A stretch of 64,000 nucleotides of DNA from Petrolisthes cinctipes (Eukaryota > Arthropoda > Malacostraca > Decapoda > Porcellanidae). Location of the stretch: assembly GCA_033782935.1 (NCBI GenBank), contig JAWQEG010000509.1, positions 948,501-1,012,500 of the forward strand. Reading direction: 5' to 3'. Each line of letters begins with the position of its first letter. The first letter of the stretch is position 1. Of the stretch, positions 11,311 to 24,754 are shown piece after piece. Made by a program: the position numbers and the translations under genes. The notes under the pieces were generated by a model, which was given only the letters and a program-made list of their open reading frames with translations, did no database searches and was not told where the DNA came from.

Positions 11311-14300
11311 ACACAATACAGACCTAAAACATGCTCAAAATCGATATTTTAGGTGCAAAGAGTCGATATGTGCATGCATCTTCATTACCTGTTTACATCT
11401 CAAATTCAGACTCAAAACACCCCAAAAATCGATATTTTTGGGTGCCAGAAGCGATCTATATATGCCTACTCCGTGTTAGAGTATTTTCAAAATACATGCC
11501 CAAAACATGCTGAAAATCGATATTTTAGCTCCACATAGTCGATATGTGCATGCATCTTCTGTACCCGTTTATATCTCAAATTCAGGCTCAAAACACCAGA
11601 AAATTCGATATTTTTGGGTCAGACAAGCGATCTGTACATGCCTACTCAGTAATAGAATATTTTTAAAATATAGGCCCAAAACAAGCTAAAAATCGATATT
11701 TTAGGCACCCAAAGTCGATATGTGCCTGCATCTTCAATACCCGTTTATATCTCAAATTCAGGCTCAAAACACCCGAAAATTTAATATTTTTGGGTCCCAG
11801 AAGCGGTCTGTACAAGCCTACTCCATGTTAGAGTACTTTCAAAATACAGGGCATAAAACATGCTGAAAATCGATAGTTTAGGTGCCCAAAGTCGATATGT
11901 GCATGCATCTTCTGTACCCGTTTATATCTCAAATTCGGGCTCGAAACAGCCGAAAATTCGAGATTTTTGGGTCCCAGAAGCGATCTGTACATGCCTACTC
12001 CGTGTTAGAGTATTTTCAAAATACATGCCGAAAACATGCTGAAAATCGATATTTTAGCTCCACATAGTCGATATGTGCATGCATCTTCTGTACCCGTTTA
12101 TATCTCAAATTCAGGCTCAAAACAACCGAAAATTCGATATTTTTGGGTCCCAGAAGATATCTGTACATGCCTACTCCGTGTTAGAGTACTTTCAAAATAC
12201 ATGCCCAAAACATGCTGAAAATCGATATTTTAGGTGCCCAAAGTGGATATTAGCATGCATCTTCTGTACCCGATTATATCTCAAATTCAGGATCAAAATT
12301 CGCAAAAATTCGATATTTTTGGGCCCCAGAAGCAATCTGTACATGCCTATTCCGTGTTATAGTATTTCCAAATTCAGGCCCAAAACATGCTGAAAATCGA
12401 TGTTTGAGGTGCCCAAAGTCAATATGTGTATGCATCTTCTGTACCCGTTTATATCCTAAATTCAGGCTCAAAACCCCCGAAAATTAGATATTTTTGGGTC
12501 CCAGAAGCGATCTGTACATGCCTACTCTGTGTTAGAGTATTTTCAAAATATTGGCCCAAAACATGCTAAAAATCGATATTTTGGGTGCCGAAAGTTGATA
12601 TCTGCATGCATCTTAAGTACCCGTTTATATCTCAAATTCAGGCTCAAAACGACGGAAAATTCAATATTTTTTGGTCCCAGAAGCGATCTGTGCATGCCTA
12701 CTCAGTGCTAGAATCTTTTCAAAAAATAGGCTCAAAACATGCTAAAAATCGATAATTTAGGTGTCAAAAGTCGATATGTGCATGTATCTTCTGTACCCGT
12801 TTATATCCCAGATTAAGGCTCAAAACACCCGAAAATTAGATATTATTGTGTCACAGAAGATATCTGTACATGCCTACTTCGTGTAAGAGTATTTTCAGAA
12901 TACAGGCCCAAAACATGCTGAAAATTGATATTTTGGGTGCCCAAAGTCGATATGTGCATGCATCTTCAGTAGCCGTTTATATCTCAAATTTAGACTCAAG
13001 ACACCCGAAAATTCGATATTTTTGGGTCCCAGAAGCGACTTGTACATGCCTACTCTTTGCTAGAATGTTTTCAAGATACAGACCCAAAATATGCTCAAAA
13101 TCGATATTTTTGGTGCAAAAAGTCGATATGTGCATGCATCTTCAGTACCGGTTTACATCTCAAATTCAAGCTCAAAACACCCGAATATTCAGTAGTTTTA
13201 GGTTCCGGAAGCGATCTGTACATGTTTACTCAGTGCTAGAATGTTTTTAAAATATAGGTTTAAAACATGCTAAAAATGTATATTTTAGGTGTCCCAAGAC
13301 GTTATGTGCATGGATGTTCTGTACCAGTTTATATCTCAAATTTAGGCTCAAAACACCCAAAAATTCGATATTTTTGTGTCCCAGAAGCGATCTGTAGATG
13401 AATACTCCGTGTTAGAGTACTTTCAAAATACAGGCCCAATACATGCTGAAAATTGATATTTTATGTGCACAAAGTCAATATGTGTATGCATTCTCTGTAC
13501 CCGGTTATATCTCAAATTCAGGCTCAAAACACCCGAAAAATCAATATTTTTGGGTTCCAGAAGCGATCTGTACATGCCTACTCAGTGCTAGAATGTTTTC
13601 AAAATAGAATAGAGGTCTAGAACATGCTAAAAATCGATATTTTAGGTGTCCAAAGTCGATATGTGCATGCATCTTCTGTACCCGTTTATATCTCAAATTA
13701 AGGCTCAAAACACCTGAAAATTCGATATTTTTGGGTCCCAGAAGCGATCTGTACATGCCTACTCGGTGTTAGAGTATTTTCAAAATACAATCCGAAAATA
13801 TGCTCACGATCGATATTTTAGGTGCCCATAGTCGATATGTGCATGCATCTTAAGTATCCGTTTATATCTCAAATTCAGGCTCAAAACACCCGAAAATTCG
13901 ATATTTTTGGGTCCCATAAGCAATCTGTACATGCCTACTCCTTACTAGAATGTTTTCAAGATACAGACCCAAAACATGCTTAAAATCAATAATTTAGGTG
14001 CAAAAAGTCGATATGTGCATATATCTTCAGTACCCGTTTATATCTCAAATTCAGGCTCTAAACACCTGAAAAGTCAATATTTTTGGGTTCCAGAAGCGAT
14101 CTGTACATGCCTACTTCTTGCTAGAATGTTTTCAAGATACAGACCCAAAACATGCTTAAAATCGATAATTTAGGTGCAAAAAGTCGATATGTGCATGCAT
14201 CTTCTGTACCCGTTTATATTTCAAATTCAGGCTCAAAACACTCGAAAATTCCATATTTTTGGGTCCTTTAAGCGATCTGTACATGCATACTCAGTGCTAG

Positions 14301-15624
14301 AATGTTTTCAAAATATAGGCTCAAAACATGCTAAAAATCGATATTTTAGGTGTCCAAAGTCGATATGTGCATGCATCTTCTGTATCCGTTTATATCTCAA
14401 ATTCAGGCTCAAAACACCCGAAAATTCAATATTTTTGGGTCCCAGAAGCGATCTGTACGTGCATACTCCGTATTAGAGTATTTTTTTAATATACAGGCCC
14501 AAAACATGCTGAAAATCTATATTTTAGGTGCCCAAAGTCAATATGTGCATGTATCTTCTGTACCCGTTTATATCTCAAATTCGGGCTCAAAACTCCGAAA
14601 ATTCGATATTTTTGGGTCCCTTAAGCAATCTGCACATGCCTACTCAGTGCTAGAATGTTTTTAAACTACAGGCTTAAAACATGCTATAAATCAATATTTT
14701 AGGTGTCCAAAGTCGATATGTGCATGCATCTTCTGTATCCGTTTATATCTCAAATTTAGGCTCAAAACACCCTAAAAATTCGATATTTTTGTGTCCCAGA
14801 AGCGATCTGTACATGCCTACTCCGTGTTAGAGTTTTTTCAAAATGCAGGCCCAAAACATGCTCAAAATCGATATTTTAGGTGCCCAAAGTGGAAATGTGC
14901 ATGCATCTTCTGTATCCGTTTATATCTCAAATTCAGGCTCAAAACACCCGAAAATTCGATGTTTTGGGGTCCCAGAAGCGATCTGTACATGCCTACTCCG
15001 TGTTAAAGTATTTTCAAAATACAGGCCCAAAACATGCTGAAAATCTATATTTTAGGTGCCCAAAGTCAACATGTGTATTCATCTTCTGTACCCATCTATA
15101 TCCTATATTCAGGTGTAAAACACCCAAAAATTCGATATTTTGGGTCCCAGAAGCGATCTGTACGTGCATACTCCTTGCTAAAATGTTTTCAAGATACAGA
15201 CCCAAAACATGCTCAAAATCGATATTATAGGTGCAAAAAGTCGATATGTGCATGCATTCTCCGTACCCGGTTATATCCCAAATTCTGGCTCAAAACCCCC
15301 GAAAATTCGATATTTTTGGGTCCCAGAAGCGATCTGTACATGCCTACTCAGTGCTAGAATATTTTCAAATTATACGCCCAAAACATACTAAAAACCGATA
15401 TTTTGGGTGCCAAAGTCGATATGTGCATGCATCTTCTGTACACGTTTATATCTCAAATTCAGGCTCAAAACACCCAAAAAATCGATATTTTTGTGTCCCA
15501 GAAGCGATCTGTACATGTCTACACCGTGTTTGAGTATTTTCAACATACAGACCCAAAACATGCTCAAAATCGATATTTTAAGTGCAAAAAGTCGATATGT
15601 GCATGCATCTTCTGTACCCGTTTA
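11311..15624 (+). repeat. Diverged-monomer segment with array-edge-type variants
   Basis: About 24 or 25 monomers that differ more from one another and from the consensus than those on the left. Unusual variants include tagctccacatagtcg (near 11,526 and 12,055, within a short duplication about 529 bp apart), cagtagttttaggttcc (13,190), a taggtttaaaacatgc junction (13,255), caaaatagaatagagg with a 4-5 bp microduplication (13,600) and gctctaaacacc with gaaaagtcaatattt (14,055). Several of these recur only at 60,500-63,000. It contains no genes. Confidence 0.8.
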
Positions 15625-16328
15625 TATCTCAAATTCAGGCTCAAAACACCCAAAAAATCCATATTTTTGTGTCCCAGAAGCGATCTGTACATGCCTACTC
15701 CGTGGTACAGTATTTTCAAAATACAGGCCCAAAACATGCTCAAAATCGATATTTTAGGTGCAAAAAGTCAATATGTGCATGAATCTTCTGTATCCGTTTA
15801 TATCTCAAATTTAGACTCAAAACACCCGAAAATTCGATATTTTTGGGTCCCAGAAGCTATCTGTACATGCCTTCTCCGTGTTAAAGTATTTTCAAAATAC
15901 AGGCTTAAAACATGCTGAAAATCTATATTTTAGGTGCCAAAAGTCAATATGTGTATGCATCTTCTGTACCCGTCTATATCTCAAATTCAGGCTCAAAACA
16001 CCCAAAAAATCCATATTTTTGTGTCCCAGAAGCGATCTGTACATGCCTACTCCGTGGTACAGTATTTTCAAAATACAGGCCCAAAACATGCTCAAAATCG
16101 ATATTTTAGGTGCAAAAAGTCAATATGTGCATGAATCTTCTGTATCCGTTTATATCTCAAATTTAGGCTCAAAACACCCGAAAATTCGATATTTTTGGGT
16201 CCCAGAAGCGATCTGTACATGCCTTCACCGTGTTAAAGTATTTTCAAAATACAGGCTTAAAACATGCTGAAAATCTATATTTTAGGTGCCAAAAGTCAAT
16301 ATGTGTATGCATCTTCTGTACCCGTCTA
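15625..16328 (+). repeat. Two tandem copies of a 352-bp dimer
   Basis: Bases 15,625-15,976 and 15,977-16,328 match at a shift of 352 bp. Both carry the rare caaaaaatccatatttttg, an accgtggtacagtattt tail, gtcaatatgtgcatgaatc and a ttaaagtattttcaaaatac tail. The only clear differences are a few bases, such as agctatctg against agcgatctg and ccttctccg against ccttcaccg. It is a simple recent local duplication of two monomers. Confidence 0.85.
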
Positions 16329-16912
16329 TATCTCAAATTCAGGTTCAAAACACCAGAAAATTCGGTATTTTTGGGTCCCAGAAGCGATCTGTACATGCAT
16401 ACTCCGTGTTAGAGTGTTTTTAAAGTACAGGCCCAAAACATGCTAAAAAATTGATATTTTAGGTGCACAAAGTCAATATGTGTATGTATCTTCTGTACCC
16501 GTGTATATCCCAAATTTAGGTTCAAAACACCAGAAAATTCGGTATTTTTGGGTCCCAGAAGCGATCTGTACATGCCTACTCCTTGCTAGAATGTTTTCAA
16601 GATACAGACCCAAAACATGCTCAAAATCGATATTTTAAGTGCAAAAAGTCAATATGTGTATGCATTCTCTGTACCCGGTTATATCTCAAATTCAGGCTCA
16701 AAACACCCGAAAATTCAATATTTTTTGGTCCCAGAAGCTATCTGTATATGCCTACTCAGTGCTAGAATGTTTTCAAAATATAGGCTCAGAACATGCTAAA
16801 AATCGATATTTTAGGTGCCCAAAGTCGATATGTGCATGCATCTTCTGTACCCGTTTATATCTCAAATTCAGGCTCAAAACACCCAAATATTCGATATTTT
16901 TGTGTCCCAGAA

Positions 16913-17078
16913 GCGATCTGTACGTGTCTACTCCGTGTTAGAGTATTTTAAAAATACAGGCCCAAAACATGCTCAAAATCGATATATTGGGTGCCCAAAG
17001 TCGATATGTGCATGCATCTTCTGTACCCGTTTATATCATAAATTCAGACTCAAAACACCCGAATAATCGATATTTTTG
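16913..17078 (+). repeat. Distinct monomer variant block, copy 1 of 3
   Basis: Monomer-length block marked by gtacgtgtctactccg, gatatattgggtgccc, tatcataaattcagac and gaataatcgat. The same block recurs 528 bp (three monomers) downstream at 17,441-17,606 and again at 22,549-22,711. The shared private variants show common descent of the three blocks. Confidence 0.75.
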
Positions 17079-17440
17079 TGTCCCAGAAGCGATCTGTACA
17101 TGTCTACACCGTGTTAGAGTATTTTTAAATTAAAGGCCCAAAACATGATGAAAATCGATATTTTATGTGCCCAAAGTCAATATGTGTATGCATCTTCTGT
17201 ACCCGTGTATATCCCTAATTCTGGTTCAAAACATCAGAAAATTCGATATTTTTGGGTCCCAGAAGCGATCTGTACATGCCTACTCCTTGCTAGAATGTTT
17301 TCAAGATACAGACCCAAAACATGCTCAAAATCGATATTTTAAGTGCAAAAAGTCAATATGTGTATGTATTCTCTGTACCCGGTTATATCACAAATTCAGG
17401 CTCAAAACACCCGAAAATTCAATATTTTTGGGTTTCAAAA

Positions 17441-17606
17441 GCGATCTGTACGTGTCTACTCCGTGTTAGAGTATTTTAAAAATACAGGCCCAAAACATGC
17501 TCAAAATCGATATATTGGGTGCCCAAAGTCGATATGTGCATGCATCTTCTGTACCCGTTTATATCATAAATTCAGACTCAAAACACCTGAATAATCGATA
17601 TTTTTG
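17441..17606 (+). repeat. Distinct monomer variant block, copy 2 of 3
   Basis: Matches 16,913-17,078 almost base for base, with cacctgaataatcg in place of cacccgaataatcg. The three-monomer spacing (528 bp) suggests a trimer duplication whose other monomers were later replaced. Confidence 0.75.
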
Positions 17607-20325
17607 GTTCCCAAAAGCCATCTGTACATGCATACTCCGTGTTAGAGAATTTTTAAAATACAAGCCTAAAACATGCTGAAAATCGATATTTTAGCTGCCC
17701 AAAGTCAATATGTGTATGCATCTTCTGTACCCGTCTATATCCCAAATTCAGGTTCAAAACACCCGAAAATTCGATATTTTTGGGTCCCAGGAGCTATCTG
17801 TACATGCCTACTCCTTGCTAGAATTTTTTCAAGATACAGACCCAAAACAAGATCAAAATCGATATTTTAGGTGCAAAAATTCGATATGTGCATGGATCTT
17901 CTGTACCCGTTTATATATCAAATTCAGGCTCAAAACACCCGAAAATTCGATATTTTTGGGTCCCAAAAGCGATCTGTACATGTCTACTCCGTGTTAGAGT
18001 ATTTTTAAAATACAGTCCCAAAACATACTAAAAATCGATATTTTAGGTGTCCAAAGTCGATATGTGCATGCATCATCTGTACCCGTTTATATCTCAAATT
18101 CAGGCTCAAAACACCCAAAAAATCCATATATTTGTGTGCCAGAATCGATCTGTACATGCCTACTCCGTGGTACAGTATTTTCAAAATAAAGGCCCAAAAC
18201 ATGCTCAAAATCAATATTTTAGGTGCCCAAAGTCAATATGTGCATGCATCTTCTGTATGCGTTTATATCTCAAATGCGGGCTCAAAACACCCGAAAATTC
18301 GATATTTTTGGGTCCCAGAAGCGATCTGTACATGCCTTCTCCGTGTTAAAGTATTTTCTAAATACTGGCTTAAAACATGCTGAAAATCTATATTTTAGGT
18401 GCCAAAAGTCAATATGTGTATGCATCTTCTGTACCCGTCTATATCTCAAATTCAGGTTCAAAACACCAGAAAATTCGATATTTTTGGGTTCCAGAAGCGA
18501 TCTGTACATGCCTACTCCTTGCTAGAATGTTTTCAAGATACAGACCTAAAACATGCTCAAAATCGATATTTTAGGTGCAAAAAGTCGATATGTGCATGCA
18601 TCCTCTATACCCGGTTATATCCCAAATTCAGGCTCAAAAAACCCCCCAAAATTCGATATTTTTGGGTTCCAGAAGCGATCTGTACATGCCTACTCAGTGT
18701 AAGAATATTTTTAATTTATACGCCCAAAACATACTAAAAATCGATATTTTGGGTCCCAAAGTCGATATGTGCATGCATCTTCTGTACCCGTTTATATCTC
18801 AAATTCAGGCTCAAAACACCCAAAAAATCGATATTTTTGTGTCCCAGAAGCGATCTGTACATGTCTACACCGTGTTTGAGTATTTTCAAAATACAGGCCC
18901 AAAACATGCTCAAAATCGATATTTTAGGTGCCCAAAGTCAATATGTGTATGCATCTTCTGTACCCGTGTATATCCCTAATTCTGGTTCAGAACACAAGAA
19001 AATTCGATATTTTTGGGTCCCAGAAGCGATCTGTACATGCATACTCCGTGTTTGAGTGTTTTTAAAATACAGGCCCAAAACATGCTAAAAAATTGATATT
19101 TTAGGTGCACAAAGTCAATATGTGTATGCATTCACTGTACCCGGTTATATCTCAAATTCAGGCTCAAAACTCCCGAAAATTCGATATTTTTGGGTCCCAG
19201 GAGCGATCTGTACATGCCTACTCCTTGCTAGAATGTTTTCAAGATACAGACCCAAAACATGATCAAAATCGATATTTTAGGTGCAAAAAGTCGATATGTG
19301 TATGTATATTCTGTACCCGTTTATATCTCAAATTCAGGCTCAAAACTCCGAAAATTCGATATTTTTGGGTCCCTTAAGCAATCTGCACATGCCTACTCAG
19401 TGCTAGAATGTTTTTAAAATAGAGGCCTAAAACATGCTATAAATCGATATTTTAGGTGTCCAAAGTCGATATGTGCATGCATCTTCTGTACCCGTTTATA
19501 TATCAAATTCAGGCTCAAAACACCCGAAAATTCGATATTTTTGGGTCCCAAAAGCGATCTGTACATGCCTACTCCGTGTTAAAGTATTTTCAAAATACAG
19601 GCCCAAAACATGCTGAAAATCTATATTTTAGGTGCCAAAAGTCAATATGTGTATGCATCTTCTGTACGCGTCTATATCTCAAATTCAGGTTCAAAACTCC
19701 CGAAAATTCGATATTTTTGGGTCCCAGGAGCGATCTGTACATGCCTACTCCTTGCTAGAATGTTTTCAAGATACAGACCCAAAACATGATCAAAATCGAT
19801 ATTTTAGGTGCAAAAAGTCGATATTTGCATGCATCGTCTGTACCCGGTTATATCCCAAATTCAGGCTCAAAACCCCCGAAAATTCGATATTTTTGGGTCC
19901 CAGAAGCGATCTGTACATGCCTACTCAGTGTTAGAATATTTTCAAATTATACGCCCAAAACATACTAAAAATCGATATTTTGGGTCCCAAAGTCGATATG
20001 TGCATGCATCTTCTGTACCCGTTTATATCTCAAATTCAGGCTCAAATCACCCAAAAAATCGATATTTTTGTGTCCCAGAAGCGATCTGTACATGTCTACA
20101 CCGTGTTTGAGTATTTTCAAAATACAGGCCCAAAACATGCTCAAAATCGATATTTTATGTGCCCAAAGTCAATATGTGTATGCATCTTCTGTACCCGTGT
20201 ATATCCCTAATTCTGGTTCAAAACATCAGAAAATTCAATATTTTTGGGTCCCAGAAGCGATCTGTACATGCCTACTCCTTGCTAGAATGTTTTTAAGATA
20301 CAGACCCAAAACATGCTCAAAATCG

Positions 20326-20350
20326 ATATATTAATTAAGTGCAAAAAGTC
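20326..20350 (+). repeat. Monomer with 4-bp AATT-type insertion (site 1 of 3)
   Basis: The usual gatattttaagtgcaaa reads gatatattaattaagtgc here, an extra 4 bp that duplicates ttaa/aatt sequence. The same indel occurs at 26,661 and 28,951 and was not noticed elsewhere, so it marks one descent line of monomers. Confidence 0.8.
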
Positions 20351-22548
20351 GATATGTTCATGCATCTTCTGTACCCGTTTATATCTCAAATTCAAGTTGA
20401 AAACTCCGAAAATTCTATATTTTTTGGTCCCAGAAGCGATCTGTACATGCATACTCCGTGTTAGAGTGTTTTTAAAGTACAGGCCCAAAACATGCTAAAA
20501 AATTGATATTTTAGGTGCACAGAGTTAATATGTGTATGCATTCTCTGTACCCGGTTATATCTCAAATTCAGGCTCAAAACTCCCGAAAATTTAATATTTT
20601 TGGGTCCCAGAAGCGATCTGTACATGCCTACTCAGTGCTAGAATGTTTTCAAAATATTGGTCCAAAACATGCTAAAAATCGATATTTTGGGTGCCCAAAG
20701 TCGATATGTGCATGCAACTTCTGTACCCGTTTATATCTCAAATTCAGGCTCAAATCACCCAAAAATTCGATATTTTTGTGTCTCAGAAGCGATCTGTACG
20801 TGTCTACTCCGTGTTAGAGTATTTTCAAAACACAAGCCTAAAACATGCTGAAAATCGATATTTTAGCTGTCCAAAGTCAATATGTCAATGCATCTTCTGT
20901 ACCCGTCTATATCCCAAATTCAGGTTCAAAACATTCGAAAATTCGATATTTTTGGGTCTCAGAAGCAATCTGTACATGCCTACTTCTTGCTAGAATGTTT
21001 TCAAGATACAGTCCCAAAACATGCTCAAAATCGATATTTTAGGTGCAAAAAGTCGATATGTGCATGCATCTTCTGTACCCGTTTATATCTCAAATTCAGG
21101 CTCAAAACACCCTAAAATTCGATATTTTTGGGTCCCAGAAGCGATCTGTACATGCCTACTCCTTGCTAGAATGTTTTCAGGATACAGACCCAAAACATGC
21201 TCAAAATCGATATTTTAGGTGCAAAAAGTCGATATGTGCATGCATCTTCTGTACCCGGTTATATCCCAAATTCTGGCTCAAAACCACTGAAAATTCGATA
21301 TTTTTGGGTCCCAGAAGCGATCTGTACATGCCTACTCAGTGCTAGAATATTTTCAAATTATACGCCCAAAACAAACTAAATATCGATATTTTGGGTGCCA
21401 AAGTCGATATGTGCATGCATCTTCTGTACCCGTTTATATCTCAAATTCAGGCTCAAAACACCCAAAAAATCGATATTTTTGTGTCCCAGAAGCGATATGT
21501 ACATGTCTACACCGTGTTTGAGTATTTTCAAAATACAGACCCAAAAGATGCTCAAAATCGATATTTTAGGTGCCCAAAGTCGATATGTGCATTCATCTTT
21601 TGTACCCGTTTATATCTCAAATTCAGGCTCAAAACACCCGAAAATTCAATGTTTTTGGGTCCGAGAAGCGATCTGTACATGCCTACTCCTTGCAAGAATT
21701 TTTTCAAGTTACAGACCCAAAACATGATCAAAATCGATATTTTAGGTGAAAAAAGTCGATATGTGCATGCATCTTCTGTACCCGTTTATATCTCGAATTC
21801 AAGCTCAAAACACCCGAAAATTCCATATTTTTGGGTCCCTTAAGCGATCTGTACATGCATACTCAGTGCTAGAATGTTTTCAAAATACAGGCCCAAAACA
21901 TGCTCAAAATTGATATTTTAGGTGCCCAAAGACGATATGTGCATGCATCTTCTGTACCCATTTATATCCCAAATTCAGACTTAAAACACCCGAATATTCG
22001 ATATTTTTGGGTCCCAAAAGCCATCTGTACATGCATACTCCGTGTTAGAGTATGTTCAAATTACAGGCCTAAAACATGCTGTAAATCGATATTTTAGCTG
22101 CCCAAAGTCAATATGTGTATGCATCTACTGTACCAGTCTATATCCCAAATTCAGGTTCAAAACACTCGAAAATTCGATATTTTTGGGTCCCCTAAGCGAT
22201 CTGTACATACATACTCCGTGTTTGAGTGTTTTTAAAATACAGGCCCAAAACATGCTGAAAATTGATATTTTAGGTGCACAAAGTCAATATGTGTATGCAT
22301 TCTCTGTACACGGTTATATCTCAAATTCAGGCTCAAAACTCCCGAAAATTCAATATTTTTGGTTTCCCAGAAGCGATCTGTACATGCCTACTCAGTGCTA
22401 GAATGTTTTCAATATATAGGCTCAGAACATGCTCAAAATCGATATTTTGGGTGCCCAAAGTCGATATGTGCATGCATCTTCTGTACCCGTTTATATCTCA
22501 AATTCAGGCTCAAAACACCCAAAAATTCGATATTTTTGGGTCCCAGAA

Positions 22549-22711
22549 GCGATCTGTACGTGTCTACTCCGTGTTAGAGTATTTTAAAAATACAAGCCCA
22601 AAACAAGCTCAAAATCGATATATTGGGTGCCCAAAGTCGATAAGTGAATGCATCTTCTGTACCCGTTTATATCATAAATTCAGACTCAAAACACCCGAAT
22701 AATCGATAATT
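22549..22711 (+). repeat. Distinct monomer variant block, copy 3 of 3
   Basis: Shares gatatattgggtgccc, tatcataaattcagac and gaataatcgat with 16,913 and 17,441. It has extra private changes (aagcccaaaacaagctc, gataagtgaatgc, gataattttggg), so it split from the other two earlier. Confidence 0.7.
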
Positions 22712-22728
22712 TTGGGTCCCAAAAGCCA

Positions 22729-23170
22729 TCTGTACATGCATACTCCGTGTTAGAGTATTTTCAAAATACAAGCCTAAAACATGCTGAAAATCGATATTTT
22801 AGCTGCCTAAAGTCAATATGTGTATGCATCTTCTGTACCCGTCTATATCCCTAATTCTGGTTCAAAACATTCGAAAATTCGATATTTTTGGGTCCCAGAA
22901 GCAATCTGTACATGCCTACTTCTTGCTAGAATATTTTCAAGATACAGACCCAAAACATGCTGAAAATCGATATTTTAGGTGCAAAAAGTCAATATGTGCA
23001 TGCATCTTCTGTACCCGTTTATATCTCAAATTCAGGCTCAAAACACCCGAAAATTCGAAATTTTTGGGTCCCAGAAGCGATCTGTACATGCTTACTCCGT
23101 GTTAGAGTGTTTTCAAAATACAGGTCCAAAACATGCTCAAAATCGATATTTTAGTTGCCCAAAGTCGATA
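22729..23170 (+). repeat. Block of about 2.5 monomers repeated at +1,584 bp, copy 1
   Basis: Bases 22,729-23,170 match 24,313-24,754 at a shift of 1,584 bp (nine monomers). Shared marks are tacaagcctaaaacatgctg, tagctgcctaaagtc, cctaattctggttc with acattcgaaa, a cttcttgctagaatatt tail and gaaatttttgggtccc. Small differences such as gcgatctg against gcaatctg show some decay since duplication. Confidence 0.78.
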
Positions 23171-23639
23171 TGTGCATACATCTTCTGTATCCGTCTATAT
23201 CCCAAATTCAGGTTTAAAACACCCGAAAATTCGATATTTTTGTGTCCCAGGAGCGATCTGTACATGCCTACTCCTTGCTAGAATGTTTTCAAGATACAGA
23301 CCCAAAACATGCTCAAAATCGATATTTTAGTTGCCCAAAGTCAATATGTGTATGCATCTTCTGTACCCGTCTATATCCCAAATTCAGGTTCAAAACATTT
23401 GAAAATTCGATATTTTTGGGTCCCAGATGCAATCTGTACATGCCTACTTCTTGCTAGAATGTTTTCAAGATACAGACCCAAAACATTCTCAAAATCGATA
23501 TTTTAGGTGCAAAAAGTCGATATGTGCATGCATCTTCTGTATCCATCTATATCCCAAATTCAGGTTCAAAACATCCGTAAATTCGATATTTTTGGGTACC
23601 AGGAGCGATCTGTACATGCCTATTCCTTGCTAGAATTTT

Positions 23640-24033
23640 TTCAAGATACAGGCCCAAAACATGCTCAAAATCGATATTTTAGATGCCCAAAGTCAATATG
23701 TGCATGCATCTTCTGTATCCGTTTATATCTCAAATTCAGGCTCAAAACACCCGAAAATTCGATTTTTTTGGGTCCCAGAAGCGATCTGTACATGCCTTCT
23801 CCGTGTTAAAGTATTTTCAAAATACAGGAACAAAACAAGCTGAAAATCTATATTTTAGGTGCCCAAAGTCAATATGTGTATGCATCTTCTGTACCTGTCT
23901 AAATCTCAAATTCAGGTTCAAAACACCAGAAAAATCGGTATTTTTGGGTCCCAGAAGCGATCTGTACATGCTTACTCCTTGCCAGAATGTTTTCAAAAAA
24001 CAGACCCAAAACATGCTCAAAATCGATATTTTA
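23640..24033 (+). repeat. Block repeated at +1,934 bp, copy 1
   Basis: This matches about 25,574-25,967 at a shift of 1,934 bp (11 monomers). Shared marks are gtatccgtttatatctcaaa, gatttttt in place of gatatttt, ccttctccgtgttaaag, the rare cccgtctaaat-type change (ctgtctaaatctc here, ccgtctaaatatc there), caccagaaaaatcgg or caccagaaaattcgg, and a ccttgccagaatg tail. Confidence 0.72.
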
Positions 24034-24312
24034 GGTGCCCAAAGTCGATATGTGCAAGCATCTTCTGTATACGTCTATATCCCAAATTCAGGTTCAAAAC
24101 ATCCGAAAATTCTATATTTTTGGGTCCCAGGAGCGATCTGTACATGCCTATTCCTTGCTAGAATGTTTTCAATATATAGGCTCAGAACATGCTCAAAATC
24201 GATATTTTGGGTGCCCAAAGTCGATATGTGCATGCATCTTCTGTACCCGTTTATATCTCAAATTCAGGCTCAAAACACCCAAAAATTCGATATTTTTGTG
24301 TCCCAGAAGCGA

Positions 24313-24754
24313 TCTGTACATGCATACTCCGTGTTAGAGTATTTTCAAAATACAAGCCTAAAACATGCTGAAAATCGATATTTTAGCTGCCTAAAGTCAA
24401 TATGTGTATGCATCTTCTGTACCCGTCTATATCCCTAATTCTGGTTCAAAACATTCGAAAATTCGATATTTTTGGGTCCCAGAAGCAATTTGTACATGCC
24501 TACTTCTTGCTAGAATATTTTCAAGATACAGACCCAAAACATGCTGAAAATCGATATTTTAGGTGCAAAAAGTCGATATGTGCATGCATCTTCTGTACCC
24601 GTTTATATCTCAAATTCAGGCTCAAAACACCCGAAAATTCGAAATTTTTGGGTCCCAGAAGCAATCTGTACATGCTTACTCCGTGTTAGAGTGTTTTCAA
24701 AATACAGGTCCAAAACATGCTCAAAATCGATATTTTAGGTGCCCAAAGTCGATA
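24313..24754 (+). repeat. Block of about 2.5 monomers repeated at +1,584 bp, copy 2
   Basis: Downstream partner of 22,729-23,170. The sequence between the two copies is of other monomer types, so either a nine-monomer unit was duplicated and partly overwritten, or the block was copied by conversion. Confidence 0.78.

Noticed and set aside
23683..24438. Longest open frame, 251 codons on the plus strand, and the many recurring 100-codon frames (303 bp)
   Set aside because: They are satellite read through. Because 176 leaves remainder 2 on division by 3, a frame walks through the different phases of successive monomers, and the stop-poor unit stays open for 1.5-4 monomers. The same peptide pieces appear in shuffled order in every copy, there is no domain, no consistent start context, and frames overlap one another in the same strand.
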